The position numbers and the translations under genes are program-made. From Cercospora beticola (Eukaryota > Ascomycota > Dothideomycetes > Mycosphaerellales > Mycosphaerellaceae), in the NCBI RefSeq assembly GCF_033473495.1, contig NC_088936.1:1922001-1986000 (forward strand): a stretch of DNA of 64,000 nucleotides, written 5' to 3'. The notes under the pieces were generated by a model. The model had not been told where the DNA came from. It saw only the letters and a program-made list of their open reading frames with translations, and did not search any database. The stretch's first letter is position 1, and the number at the start of each line of letters is the position of its first letter. Shown piece after piece: positions 30,943 to 42,226 of this stretch.

Positions 30943-33383
30943 TGAAAGTCAAGCCAGACGGCGGCAAGTTTGTCTGCGCCATCCTGTCCGACGGAGGGTA
31001 TTGCTCAGTGCTATCACGGCCACGTCAGGCTCGAGTCGACGCGGAAAGCAGCATTGCGAGCGGGAGGTGGGCAGACTTACGCTGGTGGGACGTGGAATTG
31101 CTGAATGTAAACGTGCTCGTCGTGAGATGCGCGTGAGTCGTCCATGGATCGCTGTAAATAAAGCATTCTTGTGCGAGTGCAAGAGAACAGGGAAGCGAGA
31201 AGTCCGGTGAAGAAAGTGTTATATTTGCGGAGAGGTCAGTAGCGAAACATTAGCAACTGCAGCGATCCACAGTGCCTCCGACGGTTGGAGAAAACGAATG
31301 GCCGTGGCATCCACCCCGGCTCACCTCGATTCGGCGGCCACCATATGTGCCGGAATCTGGTCCTCCCGCGCAAAACATCTCATGCACCAACATGGAGACT
31401 GAGCTGCTCGCGGACTCGGGCAGGACTCGCCACTCGACTGCAGAGCACAGGAGCTAAGTAAGAGCAGAGAGGAGAGGGAAGGCTTGCGAGGAAGCCAAGG
31501 CCACGGACTTTAGCTGTATGTGGCGAGCTATGCGAGCGTCAACAGCCTTTAAATCGCACAGCTGGTGCACCAACGCATTGCGATCGTACGCAAGGATACC
31601 AAGCATGAGCTACAGTACACTGGGCCGCCACAGAGGGCATTGGCGAAAGAACATCTCACCATCCTCCGCGAGGCCTAGCCCCACCAAATTTGACCGGAGG
31701 TTGCTCCGCCGCGCACTCAGCATTGGAAGGACCTACCACGAATCAATTCTGGCGGACAGAAGCCCCCGCAATCAGCTTCTTGCATTTTCGCGAATGTATG
31801 AGTCGATTGGCTGTGTATAGTTGAGCGGTTGGGAGCGTGAGAGGCTTGAGAGCACGGCTTGCACGCAACTCTGCACGCCGTATCCACAGCGTTACGCCGC
31901 CAAGCCATTGCACGCCCATGCGGATCCTCCGCAGACGGCAGAGGGTAAGGCGGGTGCTTGTATGGGACTGGCTGCGCGGGCGAGAAAGCGGAACTCGCTT
32001 TGCGCATGCAACGGGCGTTTTGAGGGCTTCGAAGACATCGATCGAGAGTGATGGACTGGACAGGAGGGCGGTCGACGACTGATGCCCCGATCGGCCATGA
32101 CGTCTAGGAGACTAAGCAGAGACATTCCACGCCGCCAGAGTTGAGCCAGCAGTGCAGCCGCGGAGAATGCGCGCCCAAGTGCATGGTTGCGCAGTCGCAC
32201 ATCGACGCTGAAGAGCCCATCGAGGGCGTGCTTCGTGTTAGGTTAAAGGCCTGACGTCTGTCTTGAGTTGCAGAGCAGCGGTACAAAGTCCGACCAAGGA
32301 CTGGCTAGTCCCGAACTCTGTAGTTGGGCAGTGCCGATGGCAGCAGGGTTCGGGGCGTGGGAGATGCCTCCGCCAGATCTCGATGCGCCTCGCAGCGTTC
32401 GCGGGGAGCTCTGGGTTGTTGTTTGCAGACAGGGACTTCATAAGAGGCAGCAGCTGCCTGGGCAGTCACGGCGGCGAGGCCTTCATCTCTCTCGGAGGAG
32501 CACTTCTCTCTGTCTGGCCTTTCGTTGTCCAGGATACCTCCTACGAAGACGGCCACCTCGTGACGGGCTCGGGGTCCAGTCCGCGAATCCGCAGAGCCGC
32601 AAAAGTCTAGAAGGCCATCCGTTGTTAGCCACAGGGCAGAATCACAAAGTCAAAAGCCGCTTCACCTGTCCTACTGCGTGAGCGGTATGCCATTCCTCCT
32701 CCACGGCATGCTGTGAGCTTGCGTCTGCCTTACTTGGTGTGTAGGCACGGCCTCGATTCGGCGGACCGCGATGGACAACAGCCTCAGCAAGTGGCGGACG
32801 GAAGACTTTGCTAGAAATGAAGCTGGAACCTACGTGGATGCACATGTCGCCCAAGTATACCAGGCAAACCATGGCCATTCACCGCGTCCACTACGTCAAC
32901 ATGAAGGAGGCCATCACCGAGACTTCGCCTGGCTGCCACGCGACATGCGCAGGTGACCCCCAACTGAAGCTTAACTGCCTTGCATACCGCTTGCGACACT
33001 CCGGGTCGTCGAAGTCTTCACATGAACAGCACGCCGCGCGGTGGTGTCATCGCAATCCACATTCCGTGATCATTGCGGAGCAGCATCGTGCAGATTTGGG
33101 CGAATGCCTCGTCACAAGCCCGCAGCGATTCGAGCGCCCCACTTTCTGTTCGCGTCGTGAATCTTCAAACGTCGTCATGGCTATGTCACAATCCTGTCAC
33201 AGGCCAGTGTTGCCTCACAACAGCAAACGCCACCTGCCACCTGCCCCTCCAGTGCATTGTCTACTTAAACACTCTTCCAAGCAACCTCTTCCCTCTCCTC
33301 CTCATCCACGACACAAGCCACATCAAGTCAACAGACAACCCACTTCAACCAAACCCAACCACCACCACACCAACCAATCCAAC
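30943..33383. other. Intergenic region with divergent promoters of bZIP and grg-1 genes
   Basis: 2.4 kb with many short frames in all phases and no recognisable gene. The right end (about 33,200-33,383) is a CT/CA-rich leader typical of highly expressed fungal genes, with TCTACTTAAACA near 33,259-33,270 as a possible core element of the grg-1 homologue. The left end contains the bZIP leader. No repeat or RNA gene was seen. Confidence 0.45.
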
Positions 33384-33716
33384 ATGTCCGCACCAAACGC
33401 TGACAAGCCAAACGAGGGCATCGGTACGTCGCCGCTCTAAACGACACCCCACTTTCGTCACTCCTTTGCTAACTCCACCGCGTCAACAGTTGGCCAGATT
33501 GGCAACTCCCTCCAGAACGCCGCCAACTACGTCTCCGACACCGTTCAGGGCAAGTCCGCTGAGGCTTCCAAGGAGGCCAACAAGGAGCAGGCCAAGGGCA
33601 ACACCCCAAACAGCAGCCTCACCGACCGCGCCAGCGGTGCCGCCGGCGCTGTCAGCGACAAGCTCAGCCAGGAGAAGCACGAGGGCTCCGCCAAGGTCAA
33701 CAAGGAGGCTATCTGA
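33384..33716 (+). CDS. grg-1: Glucose-repressible / clock-controlled protein grg-1 (ccg-1) homologue
   Basis: A small hydrophilic stress-type protein of 88 residues. Exons 33384-33423 and 33490-33716 are joined by a 66-nt GTACGT...CAACAG intron. The joined sequence has GQIGNSLQNAANYVSDTV, KSAEASKEANKEQAKGN and AVSDKLSQEKHEGSAKVNKEA, the blocks of the Neurospora grg-1/ccg-1 family, rich in Ala, Lys, Asn and Glu. In Neurospora the gene is strongly expressed on glucose starvation, under stress and with the circadian cycle. The biochemical role is unknown, and the composition is LEA-like and probably unfolded. The CA/CT-rich leader and AACATGTCC start fit an abundantly transcribed gene. A LINE relic lies about 280 bp downstream. 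Confidence 0.9.
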
Positions 33717-33992
33717 GCTTGTTGTCTTGACTTTGCACCACACGCGAGGTATGTGAGCATGCGGGACATGAGCATGGAAACTTGTCACTGACATTGTCAC
33801 AGCATGACTACTATGGTACGCCTCGAGTAATGGGATCCAACAGTACGACACGGCATGACTGAGTTACGAGATCACGGCATCAATTGTGAGCCTGCCTTGA
33901 AAATGGCGAGGCATCTTCAGATACCCCAGAATCAAATTACCTTTTCTGAGTGAACACACGTGCTTCCAGCCGTCCCCTCTTCGAGCAATAAT

Positions 33993-34885
33993 TTACTTTT
34001 TATTTGTGCGGTCTATGTAATACATAAACCATGCAGGCGGTGGCACTGCCTCTAACAGGAGCTCGTTAACGGAGTCGCACCGTCGTACTGGCCCGCGCAC
34101 TGTATTAGCCGCCTTGTAGGCGACACTCGGTGGGGATTATTACCGTCTTAGGGAGGTAAGTCCGACCACCGGAGACTAGAGGCCAAAACGTAATTCTAAC
34201 TACTTAGCCTGTTGCTAGGCATTAACATCTATATATCCCTTAGGTAAACGTCCACTAATGCCTTCGGAGGTCGCAAGACTTTAACTATATTAGGGTGCTG
34301 TCCCTAGATACGTTCGAATACCCTTAGGTTATATTTCTTCCCCAAATGCTTGTTCGTTAAACAGGCGATCTTATCGACTATAATCTGCTGCCGGATTAAT
34401 GTTCTAAAGTATTTACGTACAGAATTAGGTTGCTAGTGCTTCTAAGGCTCGTTAAAGGAGTGGGAGAGATAGCTCTTCTATAGGCACTAGACCAATGCCT
34501 AACTTAGGATAAGCCAACGCCTTTTATCGAATCCACTTAAGCTAGGCGATAGTGCGGTAGCCACTATCATTTGATTCCGCGTCATTATTAATGGGACTGG
34601 GGTGTCGCATAACCGTCGCCAGACCAAATAGAACTCATCCTAGACCGCTCGCGCTACCTCATAGTGTAGCCAGATATGGTCTTGGGTAAGGTCAGCTCCA
34701 TCAATAGGGCAGAGCTGGAATTCAATTGGTATCTAGTTAAGCTGGCTTCCGGTTTTCACCTTGCCATGGACCATCCGCCATAGCAAGTCACCCGCCTTTG
34801 GAACCCCGTATAACAGTCGGAGCGAGTTCCAAAAGGTCTCTGGTTCCATCGATTTACCCGTAAAGGACTCTTCATTGCTGCATCA
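33993..34885 (-). mobile_element. RIP-degraded 3' fragment of a non-LTR (LINE) retrotransposon
   Basis: Read on the minus strand, one frame carries a recognisable zinc-binding region of reverse transcriptase type (zf-RVT-like). GVPKAGDLLWRMVHGKVKTG is followed by a Cys/His segment with QDHIWLH, and then a Trp-rich C-terminal region. The frame is interrupted by about ten TAG codons, nearly all where a Trp (TGG) is expected, the change produced by C-to-T at CpA on the other strand. One likely single-base indel lies near 34,130. A terminal TAA is at 33995-33993. The stretch is rich in TA steps and AT-richer than its flanks. The 5' part of the element, including the polymerase core, is absent, so this is an old dead 5'-truncated copy. 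The right boundary is approximate. Confidence 0.75.
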
Positions 34886-35473
34886 ATTGCGCCTGTCTGC
34901 CCCTCATGCTACCATGTACCCATCTTCATGTCGTGTGTTCCATGAGAACCCGTCTGCCCCTCTTCACGTTGTGTAACCCATGTCGACGTTGTGAATGGTG
35001 CCTTGGCTTGGGTGCATTTTCCGCTACGGCCATGCAAGGACTAGGTAGCTCTACTGCATGACTGCAGCAAGGAATAACACTCGCATACGTCGATTCTGCA
35101 GACCCAAATACTGACAGCAATGGAGCCACAATACCGATGGCTTTGATACCACGTCACTGCACTGCATACGTGTCCATGTACAAACTGTTAGCAGTAACCT
35201 TCCGACAGACCGATCAAGTGACAAAGGCCACATCTCATTTCTGCTCCTGTAGAATATGATACGCAATGCCCGTTCCCACCCCAGCGCCATGCACGCTCCC
35301 TCTCTGTCTGCGTACAGCACAGATCTAAGAAGTAGGAAACTCCGCATCCTCGGCGTCCTGTTGAGAAAAATTTGAAGTATATCCGCCCCCCTTGAGACTT
35401 CCCCTCCAAAAATGCACTTGTCACCAGAAATCCTGGCTACTCTGCTCTTCACGAAGAATATGTCTTCTCGTCC
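34886..35473. other. Intergenic region next to the retroelement relic
   Basis: Lies between the LINE relic and the UBP8 stop codon. It contains a short imperfect duplication (GTCTGCCCCTC with nearby CATGT words near 34,893-34,980) but no gene. The right part is the UBP8 3' UTR. Confidence 0.4.
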
Positions 35474-37196
35474 TCAAAACTCCTGCACCACGTAGAATAG
35501 CATGTACGCCTCGGCATTCAGGACCTCTTTCTCGTCCACCAGTACCACCATACTATCATCCAACCGAAACCACTCGTCGTCCTGCTTCGAGTATGAAATG
35601 TAATGCCCGCTGTCGATTTTGCCCTTATGCACGACGACGGAAGAGAGCTCGTAGATTGGAGCTTCGGGCTCGACGGGTGCTTCGTCGGCAGCGTCTTTAT
35701 CTTTGCTGGATGTTTTGCTTTCGTCGTCATCGTCATCCTTTTTCGAGTCGCCATTTGTGCCTTCCTTGCTTCCTGCACCAGATTTGCTGACGTATGGTGA
35801 CATGTCCAACACGAATGGGAACCGGACTTTGGTGTCGACCTTTTGACTCTCTTTGCTGGATTTTGAATGCGAAAAGCGTTTGAAGTGGATGGGGATGACT
35901 GGTGGCAGACGAGTCAACGAGAGCTTCTTCTTGGCTTCCTTGGGCCCGTCGCATTTGCGGCAGGTGTAGTTTTCGCTCGACAACGTCTCGGCTGATGTAT
36001 ATCGGTCCAGGCATTCGACCAGCTCCACCGGGATCTGCTCCTTCACAGTCTGAGTAGCGCCCGTGAGTGCAAGCTTCTTCTTTTTGACCACAACGCCAGC
36101 GCTCTTCACATCGAGACTGAGGTCCATGAAAGCTTCTGATGTGCTGTTCGCAGTTTTGCATGTGCCGCACGTCACTGTGCTCCGCATCATTCCTCCGAAC
36201 GTTTGGTGTACCACGCACTCGCAATTTTTCGCATCTTTCTTCTCCTCATCTTCCGTATTCGCCTCGTGCAGGCTATTAAGTATGAATCCGAGGTATTCGT
36301 GTGCATCTTGCTGGCTGTACCCAGCCAGATTCCCTCCATTTTTCCAGCAGCCTTGTAGCATATGCACTGCACCGTATCCCTCGTGTTTTTCGGCGCCGTA
36401 GAAATCGGTGAACATATCGTCAAGGGCACAAGAAGTGCATGCTTCGCGTTCGCATTCGGAGGATCGATGCCCCTCGGAGAGGTAGTATGTGCGGATGAAT
36501 GGGTTGTGAATAAGCGATTGGAGGATCACAGACATGAAGCATGTCTGACCCATGTTATATAACCCTCTCAGACCTGTTGCAGCACATGGTGTCGTCGCAG
36601 TATTGCCCGAAACCAGCTTCTTATCGTTCTCGTCCGTCAGCATAGAGAACTTTCGCTTCTTGGAGGGCGGGGATCGGATGGTCTCGAAGGCGGGGTCATA
36701 GACGAAGTCTTTGCACATATGGCAGTAGAGGAAGCCGTTCGCAGACTCCACGGCTATGCTGTGTCAGCCATATTTGTCCACACTCTTTTCGGAATCACCC
36801 ACCGAAGAGATGGTCTTTGCGATGCGGGTCCCTCGTCACGCTGACATTGGGACATTGCAGACAGAGGTACGTCACCGCACCTGTCACCGCAGGTCCATTT
36901 GATCCCTTGTACAGCGCCCAGCTCAAGTTGTCCTCTTTCTGTAGCGACGTGATCGCTTTTTGATATCCCGTGATGGCGCCTTGCCGTGCACTGGTCAGCA
37001 GGCTCTTCGTATGCGCTATGCACCCGCGTTAGCTCTCCGTCATCGCCGTTGTATGCTGCACGTGGTACTCACAGCACCCAAATTCGGTCTGCGTGGGCGT
37101 GAGCGCCTTCGTATCGCTGGTGCTGGCCTTCTTTAACAGCTTCGGTGCGGAGGAGGACTCGGAGGTGGCCGAAGGGGTTTGCGCCGTCGTCGCCAT
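35474..37196 (-). CDS. UBP8: SAGA deubiquitinase UBP8 (USP22 family)
   Basis: A ubiquitin-specific protease of the SAGA DUB module that removes ubiquitin from histone H2B. Exons 37196-37073, 37015-36803 and 36753-35474 (GT-AG introns of 57 and 49 nt) give 538 residues. The N-terminal zf-UBP domain spans all three exons and is restored by splicing: FGCSHTKSLL, TYLCLQCPN, DPHRKDHLFA and NGFLYCHMC. The USP domain has the catalytic Cys184 in LYNMGQTCFMS, the QQDAHEYL box, zinc-binding CxxC pairs (CGTCKT, CRKCDG), the catalytic His496 in DSGHYISYS, and the Asp near 511 in WFRLDDS. An acidic Ser/Asp/Lys insertion (TNGDSKKDDDDDESKTSS) lies in the catalytic domain. The frame is open upstream of 37196, but the codon at 37292 is GTG, so the ATG at 37196 is the start. 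Confidence 0.95.
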
Positions 37197-37630
37197 GGTG
37201 TCGTGGCGTACCAGCGCCTTTCCGACGACGTACGCAGCTTCTACCAGCTCATCGCCGGGACGAAGAGGCAGTGGAGTGGATGGGTTTTGCACAGTGCGTG
37301 AACGTGAACATGCGCTTCAACTAGCTCGGATGAACTATTGATCGGCCGTGCCTGCCCTAGTTAGCGCCGCACTAAATCCGGGGAAGCGTGCAACGGTGCA
37401 GCGCCTTCCGCCACCCCGGTCGTGACATATGACGACAATGCCTTTGTGTGTACATCTACTCCTCCTCTGGCTCTGCGCGCTGAGTGTCATCTTCGTACAA
37501 TCGGAGACATTGCTCGTGACATTGCTATAAACGTCTCCGCCGGGGCTATCCCTTACTTTGGAGTCTTGCCAATGGACCGGCACAAGCCCGATCCAGTTTA
37601 CGACGAAGAGTCTGCATAGAGACGAAGAAC
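37197..37630. other. Divergent promoter region of UBP8 and an F-box-like gene
   Basis: 434 bp between divergent start codons. No specific factor site was recognised and no RNA gene was seen. Confidence 0.45.
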
Positions 37631-38557
37631 ATGGCGGCGACAATTCAAGCAACGGAGGCATCACCACTCCTCCAGCTCCCACCAGAGCTGCGCAATCAAA
37701 TCTTTGAACATGTGCTCTGCAACAAGAAAATCCATGTGGCCATGCGACCCACTCAGGCCGAGGAGTCTGGAGGATTTCCTTATGGCTCAGAACCCATCTG
37801 GTTCAATGAGCGCTACAAGCCCATGTACTGCGTCTGCTTGAATGGAGACGAATGGGTTGAAGCCTACGAGCTGAGTAAAGCGGACGATCCAGCAGCGCAA
37901 AGCTCCAATTTGCAAGCAAAAACGAACGACCACAAAGCTTGCGAGCGAGTCCTGAACGACTTACGATGGCAAGATTTCATGCGCATGCCCTCCGCACAGC
38001 ATTGCGAGTGTGTGACGAGACCTTGTCCCCATTTTTTCGAGCATCGACGAAATATGATTGCGAAATATGGATCGCCTCCGGAAGGATTGAAGGTCGCTCA
38101 TGCGAATACCAAACTGGACCTGTCGCTGCTCAGTACATGCAAGAAGATATACAATGAGACGGCTCTCCTACCATACAGTGGTAATACATTCAGTTTCCAC
38201 GTGCCAGTCGAGCTCAATGCTTTCCTGGATCAGGTCCTGACCCGATCGCAACGTGATGCAATACAAACTTTGTATGTATATCTGGGCGCGCTGAGCCGGC
38301 CTACGCTGCCAAACACTGTTCCACGAGATCTGAAGAGACTGCAATGTCACGTCCCGAGTCTCACGCCAGCTGTCATGACAGAAGACATGCATGAAACGCT
38401 GGGCCCCTGGAGTCGGAAATTCGAGCAAGTCCAGGTGATCCTAGGGGAAATGGGAAGCAAACCAGCTGGGGAGCAACAAGTCAAGGGACGAAGAGAATTC
38501 TCCAGGACTTTAGAGGATCTGTTGACTAAATCTTCAAGCTTCTCGGCGGGGACGTGA
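37631..38557 (+). CDS. F-box-like / DUF-type fungal protein of unknown function
   Basis: A 308-residue protein beginning, a few residues after the start, with an F-box-like helix (LLQLPPELRNQIFEHVL). This is the same RNxIF/Y type as the 28.7-kb gene, followed by LDLSLLSTCKKIYNETALLPYSGNTFSF, the second conserved block of this fungal class. The middle contains a Cys/His-rich segment (HCECVTRPCPHFF) that could bind metal; this is an observation only. The C-terminus (about 245-308) is polar. It is a single exon with ATG in the context AGAACATGG. Probably a lineage-expanded fungal family; an SCF-adaptor role is speculative. Confidence 0.8.
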   Translation: MAATIQATEASPLLQLPPELRNQIFEHVLCNKKIHVAMRPTQAEESGGFPYGSEPIWFNERYKPMYCVCLNGDEWVEAYELSKADDPAAQSSNLQAKTNDHKACERVLNDLRWQDFMRMPSAQHCECVTRPCPHFFEHRRNMIAKYGSPPEGLKVAHANTKLDLSLLSTCKKIYNETALLPYSGNTFSFHVPVELNAFLDQVLTRSQRDAIQTLYVYLGALSRPTLPNTVPRDLKRLQCHVPSLTPAVMTEDMHETLGPWSRKFEQVQVILGEMGSKPAGEQQVKGRREFSRTLEDLLTKSSSFSAGT

Positions 38558-41348
38558 GGTTATTTGGCTCTTCGCGCGCAGTCTTCCGCTCCCAGGTCAC
38601 TCCAGAGCGCCATTAATTGCACGCTCCAGCAAATACGTAGGTCCTTGACTTCTCGGATGTAGGGTTACGACCGACCTTACTGCTTGCACCACGGACTTTC
38701 CTGGTCGTCCGTGCTCCGTGTTGCACAAGCACGCTGACCGATGATGACGCGGACGCGGGCGCAGACGCAGAAAGTAGCCCACGCAAGTGGCAACAACTTC
38801 TCTTCCACACACCGCCTGTCGCCGCCTTGCCTCCGGTCTCGATCGCCACAAAGGAACAATGTCTGGAATACGAGCTTACAACACGGTGAGCCTTCTGCGG
38901 TCATGGCAACGCTGGTAATGTTGCGTGCGTAGGCTTGTCGCCTCAGTGGGCAGTCTGGTGGTGTTGAGATTGCCAGAGCAACGAAAGAGCGAGGCGGAGG
39001 CCGCGCACTGCTTCGCGGGCCTCTACTGCAGCAAGGCCTAAGACGGAGTGGTTCCGATCGCGCCGGCTCTACCTCTTGTGACTCGGAAGCGCGAGCTGAA
39101 GAGGGCCTTACACGTTCGAATGATGGTTCTCGCTGGTCGTGCCTGGTATAGGTCGTCCGTCGAGAACGCTGGTAAAGCAAGAGAGTGGCCAGAGGAGATC
39201 GGCGCACAGCCATTGGTCCTTCATCGCCCTCGCAATCGCCCTCGCAGGTTCACTAGCTCGCGGTGGTGCTTGTTTGCCGTGATCACTGGCGTGCATCGAT
39301 CCCAAGCACTGGTCTCATCTCGCCCAGTCAAGTCCGTCTTTCCAGCTCTGCTATACTAGCCGCCGGCATTGTTGATTTCGGCAGACTGCATTTCGCAAAT
39401 TCGAATGTTCCTCCGGCTGACACGAAGTGTTGTATTGCAAACAGAATATTGAGTTTATGATCTCGACTAGCCAAAATTTAGAGTTGCACCTCCTAACATA
39501 CCATCCGAACACGCCCTCAGTCGCAGCATCTTCCAAATTCGGGAAGCCGGGGACGCCGAACAGATCGTGGCTCATCGTATCTCTACGATACTTCCGGCAG
39601 GATCAGTAGACGCATCTAGAGAAACTTTGATCGATGCTGAGACAGCAAGCAGGGCTGAAAGTTCTCGTGCGCTTGGTGCTGCGTTGTGTCGCTATGGCGG
39701 GCGCAGATACAGCTCGACTAATGTTATCCTGTATTCTCTGTGGTCTTTGAAACAGACTGATGACTATGCGTTCACGCCGTCTCGTATTCTTTCTCACAGT
39801 GGCTTTGCTGACAGGATTGCTACCACCGGAAATGGCCGAAGGTTGCCAGCGTTTCTGTGACTATTCTCGAACGCGTCGACATCATTCCGAAGAGGCCGCC
39901 TCGACTCACAGTCGGTGCATGTGCTGCGGTGAAGTGTAGAGAGGAGTAGCTTCAACTGCGGTGAGTCCGAAAAGCGAAATTCGATGATCATGTCTTGAAC
40001 AGGCATCCCTGGAAAACGTGACCGGCGACGAGCCCTGAGAGACTAAAAGGTCTCCACTTTGATCGTGGTCTGGGGACGGCGCAGATCTTGTGCCTGAACA
40101 TCACCCTCGCCCAACCACAACACAACCACGTTTCTAGTTTTGCATCATCGGCCTATCAACGAGTGTGCTACCGCTGTCCGTTCCCGGCCAGCACACATGG
40201 CCTCTTGAAGTCTACTCTTCCTCCGGACCACGGCACGAGCAGTCATGGACATTGCTCCGTTCACAAATCATCGGCAGCGCTGGCGGCGAGTCTCAGCCGC
40301 ACCGCGAGCACGAAATGCAAGCACTGATCGCAATGCCGCGGAGGGCATGCATTGCGTCGAGCGCACTCGTGTCCCGTTCGCGAGCGGCCGACGCAACGCT
40401 ACTGCCACCAGCTCGCGACGTAATTTGTGCAACAGCGAGCATGATCCCAAGTCTCCTGGTCAGATGGAGCGTCATGCGTGCAGCCAGAAAGCCAGTCCTC
40501 CGGCATGCTAGTTCGAAGGATCTAGCTGCCGATTGTGCTCGACTGCGTGGGCCACTGACCATGCCCTACAAATGACGGCCCGCTAAACGGCTTTGGCTTC
40601 TCTAACGCCTTGGGGTAGTATGTGCTGCTTCTGCCTATGAGGCACCGCGATTATGCGAAGCTGCATCAAGGGCATCGTGCAGTTGCTAGCCAGCTTCCTT
40701 CGCGCCGCAGCCGTGCTGGAACTCATCACTTCACGCCCACGGAAGGCTTGCATATATTCTGAGGTCCAGACGCTTGTTGATCCTGCTTACAGCCCTGCCT
40801 TGTGAACCTGCATCAAATGCTTCCACCGTACTCACCGCAAGCATTACTCAACAGTGCTAAGTAAAGAACATCTATCAAAGGCCCGTGGATTTTACAGACA
40901 CCCCAAACCACCATCCATCGTCCCACTCTACGACTAAGCTACCACCAACGTCCTCAGCCGATTGCATCACTACGCAACGCACGGTGAGCTCTGATCATGG
41001 CTTGTGCCGGTGTTCTGGGCTCAGGCCTGTTCGAGAGCCTCTGTCCAGACTCGCTGACATTCTCGGTATGTACGGCCTACTCGTTTCGTCTTAGCAGCTT
41101 TCAGAACACCAACACCAAGACTAAACATCTAACACGACGACGATGCATCCATCATACATGCTTAGCGATCTTGCCAGACCGCATGTCGAGTGTTGCCAAC
41201 ATCGCGATCCTGCGTGGCTATAGCACCCCTGCTGCAGCGCGTGGGCTGAAAAGAAGATCCACTGACAATTTAACAGCCCTCGCCTGTCTTCGATCGATGG
41301 TCATCTAAACGAGTCAAAGCCGACTGTATCGACCCCGAATTGCTAGAG
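38558..41348. other. Intergenic region without a supported gene
   Basis: 2.8 kb upstream of the C2H2 zinc-finger gene. Open frames (for example 38677-39213 minus and 40165-40575 plus) show no recognised feature. CT/CA-rich leader-like sequence appears from about 40,840, and several GT...AG pairs between 41,000 and 41,280 could define 5' UTR introns of the next gene. No repeat was seen. Confidence 0.4.
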
Positions 41349-42226
41349 ATGTCGGGCTACTACTGGCAACCTCCCGTTTCCTCAGACGAACAGTACTACG
41401 ACTTCGATCGCGCGTCGCGACTGCCCACGTCAGCAGAAACCCAGAACGCTTTTGCAGCCTTCGCGGCAGAGCTATATGCACTACCCAACGAACAGCAACC
41501 CAGAGCCTACAGCACTTATCCTCAAGCGTACCAGCATCCTCAGCAACTTCCGCAATATCAGATACAGATGCCAACCCCCGTGGAGCAACGCCCGCAGCAA
41601 TGGTATCCTGACGCGTTCACGCCCAATGCACCGCCTGCCATGAACAGAGCATCGTCATTCCCGCAATATACGGAAATGGGCAACTTTGACACAAATTTCG
41701 CCCCTCGAGCTGGTGACGTGTCCTTGGGCCACCTTTCACCCCCGATCAACAGGCCCAGAATGTCACGAGCACCATCCGTCACAGAATCTGTAGCAAGCTC
41801 TGTACCTAGCACACGGACCGATTTCTCGCGAGCTGTTTCACCCAGTGTAACAGAAATGTCGCGATGGGGCAAAAGGAACAGCGACAATAGCTGGTCCTGT
41901 GCATATCCAGGGTGCACATCAAAGTCAACTTTCCATCGCGGATGTGATCTGCGAAAGCACTACAAGAGGCATACGAAATCGCTGTACTGCCGCCACGAAG
42001 GCTGTCCGCAGGCCACAGAGGGTGGATTTTCGAGCAAGAAGGACCGCGCACGGCACGAGGCCAAGCACAATCCAACAATCGTCTGTGAATGGGACGGATG
42101 TGAGAGACTGTTCAGCCGACAGGATAATATGGTGAGTCAAACCATTTCATGGTCCTACGCCCTATGCTGATGTCTCCGCCTTAGAAGGATCATGTCAGAC
42201 GAGTACACAAGCGTCGCGTGCACTGA
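41349..42226 (+). CDS. C2H2 zinc-finger protein, two exons
   Basis: A 274-residue putative DNA-binding protein. Exons 41349-42131 and 42185-42226 are joined by a 53-nt GTGAGT...TTAG intron. The N-terminal ~175 residues are Gln/Pro/Tyr/Ser-rich and disordered. Three zinc fingers follow: CAYPGCTSKSTFHRGCDLRKH, CRHEGCPQ...DRARHEAKH and CEWDGCERLFSRQDNM completed by KDHVRRVH from the 14-codon second exon. Without the splice the last finger would lose its histidines. The start ATG lies in the context AGAGATGTC. The finger organisation is common in filamentous-fungal C2H2 regulators of unknown target. Confidence 0.88.
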
